From NCBI RefSeq assembly GCF_003143855.1, contig NZ_QFRK01000013.1, forward strand, positions 192,901 to 232,085: a stretch of DNA of 39,185 nucleotides, written 5' to 3'. The notes beneath the pieces are model-generated. The model was not told where the DNA came from. It made no database searches and saw nothing but the letters and a program-made list of their open reading frames with translations. The first letter of the stretch is position 1. The number at the start of each line of letters is the position of its first letter. A program made the position numbers and the translations under genes. This DNA comes from Streptomyces sp. NWU339. GTDB lineage: Bacteria; Actinomycetota; Actinomycetes; Streptomycetales; Streptomycetaceae. Positions 15,601-23,400 of the stretch are shown here, one piece after another.

Positions 15601-17423
15601 TGCTCGGTGAGGAGGAGCGGAACTGGCTGCTGCACGGGGTGAACGACACAGCCGAGCCGACCCTGGAGTCGGGCCTGGTGGAGGCCGTGCGCCGGCAGGT
15701 GGAGGCGACACCGCAGGCCCTTGCCGTCGTCGCCGAGGACGAGTCGCTCACCTACGAGGAGTTGGACGAGCGGGCCAACCGGCTGGCGCACTGGCTGATC
15801 GACCGAGGTGTCCGGCCGGAGTCGCTGGTCGCAGTGCGTCTGCCCAGGTCCGCGGAGCTCGTGGTGGCACTGCTGGCGGTGCTGAAGACCGGTGCGACCT
15901 ACATCCCGATCGACCCGGAGCACCCGCGTTCCCGGATCGACTACATCATCGAGGACGCCCGTCCGACGCTGGTGCTCGATGCCGACGCGCTGGCGGGTGC
16001 GGACTGCTCGGAGTACCCGGGTTCGGCGCCGGAGACGATCGTTCGGCCGGACAACGCCGCGTACGTGATCTACACCTCGGGTTCGACGGGGAAGCCGAAG
16101 GGCGTGTCGGTCACCAACCGAGGGTTGGCGAACTTCCTGGCCACGATGCAGCGGCGGTTCCCGCTGGGCCCGGCGGACCGGCTGCTCGCCGTGACGACGG
16201 TCTCCTTCGACATCGCGGGGCTGGAGCTGTACCTCCCGTTGATCTCCGGGGCCGCGGTGGTGCTGGCGGGGAAGGAGGCCGTCTCCCAGCCCTCGGCCGT
16301 GATGGAGCTGATGCGCCGTCATGAGGTGACCGTCGTCCAGGCGACACCGGCGTTCTGGCAGATCCTGCTCATGGAGGAGCCGAACGGTGCCCAGGGCCTG
16401 CGGATCCTGGTCGGTGGGGAGGCTCTGCCGCCGCAACTGGCCGAAGCCCTGGCCGGGCAGGCCGCCGAAGTGGCCAACGTCTACGGCCCGACCGAGACGA
16501 CGATCTGGTCGACGAGCGCGCCGGTCGAGCCCGGAGCCGGCATCCCGGCGATCGGGGCGCCGATCGGCAACACCCAGGTGTACGTGCTCGACTCACGGCT
16601 GTTTCCGGCCCCGCGCGGCGTGCAGGGCGAGTTGTACATCGCCGGCGACGGCCTGGCCCGCGGGTATCAGGGCCGGCCGGACCTCACCGCGGGACGGTTC
16701 GTGGCCTGTCCGTTCGGCGAGCCCGGCGCGCGCATGTACCGCACCGGTGACTTGGTGCGGTGGTGTGAGAACGGCCGGCTGGAGTACATCGGGCGCACCG
16801 ACTTCCAGGTGAAGATCCGGGGCTTCCGGATCGAGCTCGGTGAGATCGAGCATGTGCTGGCCGAGCATCCCGACGTGGCGCAATCCGTCGCCGTGGTGCG
16901 GGAGGACCGCCCCGGTGACCAGCGGCTGGTCGCATACGTGGTGCCGGCCGGCAAGGCGGACCCGGCCGGGCTGGACATCGCGGCCCTGGCGCAACCGCTC
17001 CGGGAGCGCCTGCCGGAGTACATGGTCCCGTCGGCGATCGTGCCACTCGCCGAGTTCCCCACGAACCCGAGCGGGAAGCTCGACCGCGGCGCGCTCCCCG
17101 CACCCGACCACGGCGAGGCCGCGACCGGGCGGGGGCCGCGCAACCACACCGAGGAAGTCCTCTGCCGGCTGTTCGCCGATCTGCTCGGAAAGGACGAGGT
17201 CGGTATCGACGACGACTTCTTCGGACACGGCGGCCACTCGCTGCTGGCCACCCGGCTGAGTGGCCGGATCCGCAACGAGTTCGGCGTCGACTCGAAGGTC
17301 ACGATGGTGTTCCGCAATCCGACCGTCGCCCAACTGGCGGCACGCATCGAGGAACTGACCGGGTCGGACGGCCCCCAGCCGCGCAGGAAGAACCGTCCCC
17401 AACTGCGCCAGATGACTGTGTAG
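9639..17423 (+). CDS. NRPS, two modules: C-A(Pip-type)-T-E-C-A(Gly)-T
   Basis: A 2594-aa synthetase. C1 (residues 1-440) is of the LCL type, with AHHVAVDG near 130. A1 (about 460-985) has YTSGSTGKPKG near 612; pocket residues D-V-F-S-V-A-S-Y-A-K resemble codes I associate with piperazic acid. T1 has Ser1015 in AVGGDSLRSIQ, the GGDS form typical before epimerases. E (about 1070-1540) has LHHLVVDGVSWRIL near 1203, EGHGRE and IGFNYLG, so it looks active. C2 (about 1550-1980) is DCL-like (EVWPQAPGQSG, HHTLFDGWS near 1698), as expected after an E domain. A2 (about 2010-2480) reads D-I-L-Q-L-G-V-I-W-K, a classic glycine code. T2 has Ser2534 in GHGGHSLL. There is no methylation domain. It ends RPQLRQMTV, in what is normally a T-C linker, 11 bp before the next NRPS. 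The ATG has GGAG upstream. Confidence 0.95.
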   Translation: MIPLSFAQRRLWFVDRFEGPSPTYNGAFALRLTGELNVDALRSALRDVVDRHEVLRTVIVEDGDGVPHQQVLASGEKPFDLPVIEVAEEKRASAVDEVATETFDLAADVPIRARLVRCGPRDHTLVVVAHHVAVDGESFGPLFRDLTTAYAARTKGGAPAWEPLPVQYADYTLWQMDLLGDESDPGSLAARQLDYWRGALADLPQPLALPTDRPRPRVMSPEGDRIQFSIDPGLLEAVEKLAAELDTTVSMVMHSALAVLLHHLGCGDDVPIGAPITDRTDEELRDLVGFFVNTWVLRVDLSGNPTFRRLLQRVRDRSLAAYDNQDMPFERLVELLNPHRSTAYNPFFQVMLSWQPPVPPLELPGLGVQVERLETRTAKFDLFFDLLPDSSGGAQCRLEYATSLFDRDTAEAIAQRFVRVLGRLVADPERAIGTVDVLDAAERDLWLTRFDASAAAVTELTIPQLFESQVARTPDAPAIVCDARTLTYRELDDRANSVAWELVRRGAGPEDLVVLALPRTEDLVVGLLGILKSGAGYVPMDPQYLGGRAETVLSEARPRFAVTDTATWQELPQNDVSAVNLDHRTEWDTPEGAPADADRTAPLSADNLAYVMYTSGSTGKPKGATITHRGVVNGVRELVRVLDAPPGWRMLAGTSVNFDVSVFELLTTLTTGGTAEVVPNALALGERDSWDGHVISGVPSVLGELVGHLEKATDVRTVVFAGDVLPGRLVRQVREALPGVQIVNSYGQSESFYATTFSLAASEEWADSDVAPIGTPLGNMRAYVLGPGLAPVPQGVIGELYVVGACLGRGYHGRPGLTAERYVANPFGPAGERMYRTGDLARWNADGQLECVGRGDGQVKVRGFRIETAEVEAAITLHPGISEAVVIGREVPSGGKQLVAYVVHTGEGAVGDDGFGGIGDVDVQSGASAAELRKFVAARLPDYMVPSAFVALGRLPLGPTGKLDRSALPEPEFLGEAYREPRTEAEKIIAAAYADVLGVERVGIDDDFFAVGGDSLRSIQVVARARARGLQLTTREIFECRTAARLAEVASNRRDRVPVLAEDEGGGVGPMPLQPVARQVFEHGGGTDRFAMSMVLELPAGIDASGLAATLDALLDRHDLLRAQLVRGDELSLVVREQGTVRAADLIRRVDCDGRWDEQASLQAAKAELDDAVGRLDPEAGTMADFVWFAADSGEGRLLVVLHHLVVDGVSWRILMSDLAEAWQQVRSGKAPELPAVGTSARRWASALEDEAFAPEREAELAYWQDTLESSNPPLGTRAFDPAVDVWSTVDTVRVELPAEVTEAVLTKLPAAFKGTGTDVLLAALALAVNRWRGADDSTLVRLEGHGREEDVVPGADLSRTIGWFTSMYPARVDVRGVDLTDVLAGGPAAGKAIKLVKEQLRGVPDKGLGYGLLRWLNPETAIQLADYQVPQIGFNYLGRISDTDVPEHLRAEGWGPASWSAELIAAPDPDLPALSALEVNSVATDTADGTRLQAAFMFPTGVLSRERTSELAELWVEVLHGMAAHAAHPEIGGLTPSDASLISVRQDEIEAWEGRYGRLVEVWPQAPGQSGIQFQAALAEGSFDVYHMQFALHLSGHVDPARMRAAGQALLDRYPNLRSAFLTAGDGDLVQVVAEHVDIPWRHVDLTGQSEAEQDAALDKALADDRADQLDPTRPPLIRLALLTCGPQRAKLIVTAHHTLFDGWSSPMVITDLIRLYAESRDLPPARNYGDYLAWLATQDQEASEARWKAELDGFDQPTLVAPNAAFQGTASALGRVEVPLSIDRGRELARRAAELGVTLNTLLQGAWAILLSQLTGQQDVVFGAAVNGRPADLPGSDEMVGLFINTLPTRVFCRPDHSMGDVITDLQDRQTALLDHHHYGLADIQRSVGLPALFDTLIVFENYPIDREGIVEANASAGFTIDGIRPFAGSHYPLTLNSSDPYLRLSLDYQNNLYDRAAAEAIAARLVRVLDQLLADPGTRLRDIDVLGEEERNWLLHGVNDTAEPTLESGLVEAVRRQVEATPQALAVVAEDESLTYEELDERANRLAHWLIDRGVRPESLVAVRLPRSAELVVALLAVLKTGATYIPIDPEHPRSRIDYIIEDARPTLVLDADALAGADCSEYPGSAPETIVRPDNAAYVIYTSGSTGKPKGVSVTNRGLANFLATMQRRFPLGPADRLLAVTTVSFDIAGLELYLPLISGAAVVLAGKEAVSQPSAVMELMRRHEVTVVQATPAFWQILLMEEPNGAQGLRILVGGEALPPQLAEALAGQAAEVANVYGPTETTIWSTSAPVEPGAGIPAIGAPIGNTQVYVLDSRLFPAPRGVQGELYIAGDGLARGYQGRPDLTAGRFVACPFGEPGARMYRTGDLVRWCENGRLEYIGRTDFQVKIRGFRIELGEIEHVLAEHPDVAQSVAVVREDRPGDQRLVAYVVPAGKADPAGLDIAALAQPLRERLPEYMVPSAIVPLAEFPTNPSGKLDRGALPAPDHGEAATGRGPRNHTEEVLCRLFADLLGKDEVGIDDDFFGHGGHSLLATRLSGRIRNEFGVDSKVTMVFRNPTVAQLAARIEELTGSDGPQPRRKNRPQLRQMTV
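16695..16751 (+). repeat. 57-bp tract in A2 repeated at 19886-19942 in A3
   Basis: This tract, encoding RFVACPFGEPGARMYRTGD around core A7 of the glycine A domain, recurs with a single mismatch in the first A domain of the next NRPS. The two domains differ in substrate code, and the piperazate-type A1 and A4 domains read differently here, so the match points to recombination between domains. Confidence 0.8.
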
Positions 17424-17434
17424 GAGTAGCGCCG

Positions 17435-20400
17435 ATGATTCCGCTGTCATTCGCCCAACGCCGGCTGTGGTTCCTCCACCGTCTGGAAGGCCCGTCCGCG
17501 ACCTACAACATTCCGTTCGTCCTGCGCCTGGACGGGCCGCTGGACACGGCTGCCCTGGTCGCGGCGGTGACGGATGTCGTGACCCGGCACGAAACCCTGC
17601 GCACCCTGGTCGCCGAGAACGCGGACGGCACCCCGGAGCAGCGGATCCTGCCCCCGGAGGAGGCGGTTGTCCCGTTCCGGGTGGTCGACGTGGCGTTGGA
17701 CGCGTTGGACGCCGCGATGCGCGGGGTCCTGCGCGAGGGGTTCGACCTGGAGACGGAACTCCCGCTGCGGACCACCGTCTTCCGCGTCTCCCCGCAGGAG
17801 CACGTCCTCGCGTTCGTGTTCCACCACATCGCGGTGGACGGGGCCTCGATGGCGCCGTTCCTCCAGGGGTTGGTGTCGGCCTATTCGGCCCGTCTCCGGG
17901 GGAGTGCGCCTCAGTGGACGCCGCTTCCCGTGCAGTACAAGGACTACACGCTGTGGCAGCGGCAGCTGCTGGGTGACGAAGCAGATCCGGAAAGTATCGC
18001 CGCGGCGCAGATCGACTACTGGCGGCAGGAGCTGACCGGGGTGCCGCAGCCGGTTCATCTGCCGCTGGACCGGCCACGACCGACGATGGCCGACCACCGT
18101 GGCGGTCATGTCTCGTTCGAACTGGAACCCGAGCTGCTCACCGGACTCGGAAAGCTGGCCGCGGAGCGCGGTGCCACGCCACCGATGGCGGCCCAGGCCG
18201 CGCTGGCGGTGCTCCTGCACAAGCTGGGCGGCGGCGAGGACGTGACGATCGGCAGCCCGATCGAGGGGCGCGCCGACGAGCAGCTCGACGATCTGATCGG
18301 GTTCTTCGTCAACACCTGGGTGCTGCGCGTCGGCCTGTCGGGGAACCCGTCGTTCGGCGAGCTGCTGGAGCAGGTGCGGGACAAGGCCCTCGCCGCGTAC
18401 GACAACCAGGACATGCCGTTCGAGCGCCTGGTGGAGCTGCTGGGCCCGGAACGTGCCACTTCGTACCAACCACTGTTCCAGGTGATGCTGGCCTGGCAGT
18501 TCGTGTGGCCGCAGATCGAGATGCCGGGGCTGCGGGCCACCCCCGTCGCGGCGGACACCGAGACCGCGAAGTTCGACCTGTTCTTCAACGTCGTCCCCGA
18601 CGCGAACGGAGGTGCGTACGGGCGGCTCGAGTACGCGGCGGAACTGTTCGACCACACCACGGCCGCGGCCATCGTCGACCGCTTCGTGCGCGTGCTGCGG
18701 CAGGTGGTCGCCGACCCTGGGGCTCGGCTCAGCGCGGTGGACGTCCTCACCGACGCCGAACGGGACCGGCTGACACGCGTGAACGACACGAGGGTTCCGG
18801 TGCGCGGGTCGACGGTGCCGGAGCTGGTCGCCGCTCAGGTGGCCCGTACACCCGACGCGACAGCGGTGGTGTCCGGGCAGACCGCTTTGTCGTACCGGGA
18901 ACTGGACGCCCGCGCCAACCGGCTGGCCGCGGTGCTGCGGGACCACGGTGTCGGGCCGGATGTCCTGGTCGCCGTGGCACTGCCACGATCCGCGGACCTG
19001 GTGGTCGGGCTGCTCGCCGTGCTCAAGGCCGGCGGAGCCTACCTGCCGATCGACCCCGACTACCCGTCCGCGCGAGTCGGCCTCCTGCTCGACACAGCCG
19101 ATCCGGCGCTGGTACTGACCGATCACGAAACGGCGGCGACCGTGGCCGAGTGCCGGCCGCCGGTACTCCACCTCGACGACCTGAAGCTCGACGGCCCCGC
19201 TCCCGACGCCCCGGAAGTCCGTGTCGGAACGGACGACCTGGCCTACGTGATGTTCACCTCGGGATCGACCGGGACTCCCAAGGGTGTCGCCGTCACTCAT
19301 GCCGCCGTGGTCAACGGTGTGCAGGATCTGCGTCGGACCGTGCACGTCGAGGCGGGGTCCCGGATGCTCGCCGCGACCTCGGTGAACTTCGACGTCTCCG
19401 TGTTCGAGATGTTCACGGCACTCACCACCGGGGCGACCGTGGAGATCGTCCGTGACGTGCTCGAACTCGCCGAACGAGGTACGTGGTCGGGCAGCACGAT
19501 CAGTGCCGTGCCCACGGTGTTCTCCGCGCTGCTCGACCAGATCGGCACCGAAACCCCGGGCGGCCTCGAACTCGACGTGGAAACCGTCGTCTTCGCCGGT
19601 GAAGCGCTCACGGCCGACTTGGTGCGCAAGGTGCGTGACGCCCTGCCCGATGTCCGCGTCGTCAACGCCTACGGACAGACCGAGAGCTTCTACGCCACCA
19701 CGTTCACGCTCCCGCAGGAGTCGGCCGGGACCGGCGCGGTCCCGGTCGGACAGCCACTCGCCAATATGCGCACCTACGTTCTGGGTCCGGACCTCGCTCC
19801 GGTCCCGCCCGGTGTCATCGGCGAACTGTACGTCGGCGGTCGGCTGGCCCGTGGCTATCACCGAAACGGCGGGGTGACCGCGGAGCGGTTCGTGGCCTGC
19901 CCGTTCGGCGAGCCCGGCGCGCGCATGTACCGCACCGGTGACCTGGCCCAGTGGGACGGGAACGGCCGGCTCAAGTACGCGGGACGAGCAGACACCCAGG
20001 TGAAGGTCAACGGCATCCGTGTCGAGCCGACCGAGATCGAGACGGTCCTCGCCCAGCATCCCGCGATAAGCCAGTCCGTGGTCACGGTGCGTGAGGACCA
20101 CACCGACAACACACGGCTCGTCGGCTATGTGACGCCGGTGGGCGGCGGGGACGGCGGCGTGGACCGGGGCGCCACTGTTTCGGTCGCGGATCTGCGGCAG
20201 TTCGCGGCCAAGCGGCTGCCGGACTACATGGTGCCCGCTCTGCTCGTGGTGCTGGACCGGCTGCCACTGACCGCGAGCGGAAAGCTGGACCGGGCCGCGC
20301 TGCCCGAGCCGGAGTTCTCCGGCGCCGAGTACCGGGCGCCGCGCAGCGAGGCGGAGCGGATCCTGGCCGAGGTGTACGCGGGCGTGCTCGACGCCGGGCA

Positions 20401-23400
20401 GGTGGGCGTCGACGACGACTTCTTCACCTGCGGCGGGGACAGCATTCGTTCCATCCAGGTCGTCGCACGGGCCAAGGCGCGCGGCGTGGTGGTCAGCACG
20501 CGGGAGATCTTCGAGCACCGCACGGTGGCCCGGCTCGCGGAACTTGTCGAAGACCGGGGGGAAGAGGAGCCCGTGAGGCTGGCCGAGCTGCCGGGCGGCG
20601 GCGTGGGCTGGGCTCCGCTGCCGACGACGGCGGCCCACGTCCTCGCGCTGGGCGGCGGCATCGGCCGGTTCTGCATGTCCGCGATGCTGACCCTGCCCGA
20701 GGACATCGACCGTACGGCGCTGGTCGCCACGTTGCAGGCCGTCCTCGACCGGCACGACGTACTGCGGTCCCGGCTCGACCGGGCGAAGCCGGGCCTGCTG
20801 ATGGAGCCGGTCGGCAGTGTGGACGCCGGCGCGCTGGTGTGGGAAGTCCCCCACGGCGACGCCGATGTGAAGGCCGAGCTGGATGCGGCCGCCGACCGGC
20901 TGGACCCGGACGCGGGCGTCATGGCGCAGTTCGTGTGGTTCACCTCCGCCACGGATGCGGACCGGTTGCTGATCGTGCTGCACCACCTGGTCGTCGACGG
21001 GGTGTCGTGGCGGATCCTGCTGCCGGACCTGGTGTCGTCCTGGCAGCGGGTCCGCGACGGCCTCACCCCGGAACCGGCGGGGCCGGGTACCTCGCTGCGC
21101 CGGTGGGCGCACGCGCTGGCCGACGAGGCGGCCACCCCGGAGCGGGTGACGGAACTGCCCGTGTGGCAGGAGATCCTGCGCGAGGAAGAGCCTGTGCTGG
21201 GAGCACGGGAGCTGGACCCCACGCGCGATGTCGCGGCCACCGTGGACACGGTGCGCGTCCAGGTGCCGACAGACGTCACGGAGACCCTGCTGAACACGGT
21301 GCCGTCGGTGTTCCGCGGCGGTGCCGACGACGGGCTGCTGGCCGCGCTGGCGCTGGCGCTGGCGCGCTGGCGTCGGGCGCGGGGCGTGTCCGGGGCCTCG
21401 ACGCTGGTCCGGCTGGAAGGGCACGGCCGGGAAGAGCACGTGGTGCCCGGCGCGGACCTGTCCGGCACGATCGGATGGTTCACCGCGATGTTCCCGGTGC
21501 GCCTCGACCTGTCCGGCATCGATGTGGCGGACGCCTTCGCCGGCGGTCCGGCGGCCGGACGGGCGATCAAGGCCGTCAAGGAACGGCTGCGGGCGGTGCC
21601 GGACAGCGGCATCGGCTACGGCATGCTGCGCCACCTCAATCCCGACACCGCCGCCGCGCTCGCCGGACAGCGGGAACCGCAGATCGGGTTCAACTACCTC
21701 GGCAAGGCCTCCGGTGCGGACATCCCCGAGGAGCTGCGTGGCCTGGGCTGGGCACCGGACACCGCGCACCGGGACCTGATCGCCGCGCCGGACGGGGACA
21801 TGCCGGTGCTGTCGGCGCTGGAGATCAACGCGGTGGCCGCCGGCACCCCCGACGGTGACGAGCTGACCGCCTACTTCGGCTTCCCGACCGGTGTGCTCTC
21901 CCGCGACGAGGTGACCGAGCTGGCCGGATTGTGGGTCGAGGCGCTCTCCGCCCTGGCCCGGCACGCCGCGACACCCGAGGCCGGCGGGCTCACCCCGACC
22001 GACGTGCCCCTGGTCGACGTGAGCCAGGAGGAGATCGACTCCTGGGAGACCCGGTTCGGCAAGCTGACCGAGGTGTGGCCGGTGACACCGGCACAGTCCG
22101 GGATGCTGTTCCACACCATGCTGGCCGGGGCGTCGTTCGACGCCTACCACATGCAGATGGTGTTCCACCTCTCCGGTGAGGTCGATCCGGAACGGATGCG
22201 CCGGGCCGGGCAGGCACTGCTGGGGCGTCACGCCAACCTCTGCGCGGCGTTCGTCGACCGGGCGGACGGCGACGTGGCGCAGGTGGTGCCGGAGACGGTG
22301 CCCCTGCCCTGGCAGCACCTCGATCTGACCGCGGCCGGCGAGGCGGAGCGGACCGAGGCGTTCGAACGGTTCCTCGCACAGGACCGGACCACCCACTTCG
22401 ACCGGGACACCCCACCGCTGATCCGGCTGGCACTCGTCGTCCTCGAACCCGGCCGGGCCGAACTGGTGATGACCGCCCACCACGTACTGTTCGACGGCTG
22501 GTCCACGCCTTTGCTGGTGCGGGACCTGCTGCTGCTGTACGCGTCCCACGGCGGCCCGGCGGGCCTGCCGAGCGCGCGCAGCTATGGCGACTTCCTGTCC
22601 TGGCGCGCGCGGCAGGACCAGCAGGAGGCGGCTGCCGCGTGGGCGGCCGAGCTCGAAGGGCTCGAGGAGCCGACCCTGCTCGCCCCCGGCTCCGAGGGTG
22701 CGGGAGACGACGGCCTCGAACAGGTCGATGTCGCGCTGCCGACCGACGTGGCGCGCGAACTCAGCCGGTGTGCCTCCACGTTGGGCGTCACCGTCAACAG
22801 CCTGGTCCAGGGCGCGTGGGCACTGTTGCTCGGCCAGCTCACCGGCCGCCAGGACGTGGTGCTCGGCGCCACCGTCTCCGGGCGCCCGCCCGCGGTGACG
22901 GACGTCGAGTCGATGGTGGGGATGTTCATCAACACCCTTCCCGTACGCGTCGAGTACGCGCCCGGCGACACCCTCGCCGAGGTCCTCACCCGACTGCAGA
23001 GCCGGCAGGCCGGCCTTGTGGAGTACCACTACTACGGGCTCACGGAGATCCAGCAGTCCGCCGGACTGCAGTCCCTCTTCGACACGCTGGTCGTCTTCGA
23101 GTCGTACCCGGTCGACCAGGAGGGCATCAGCGCCGCCACCGACGCCGCGGACGGGATCGCCTTCACCGGCCTGCGCCTGTCCACGGGCACCAACTACCCA
23201 CTGGCCCTGATGGCGCTGGTCGAACCGCACCTCCAGCTCGCCCTCCAGTACGCGAAGGGTGTCTTCGACCGGGAGACGGTGGAGGGGTACGCGGCACGGC
23301 TCGTGCGCGTCCTGCGGCAGCTGGCGGCCGCCCCCGAGTCGAAGGTCGCGCAGCTCGAGACCCTGGAACCGGCCGAACGCGACCGGCTCCTGGTCGAGTT

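Noticed and set aside
9453..16436. Very long open frame antisense to the first NRPS, and similar ones opposite the other large genes
   Set aside because: Long antisense frames arise from the strong G/C third-position bias. The products have no recognisable domains, while the plus-strand frame shows complete NRPS motifs throughout.
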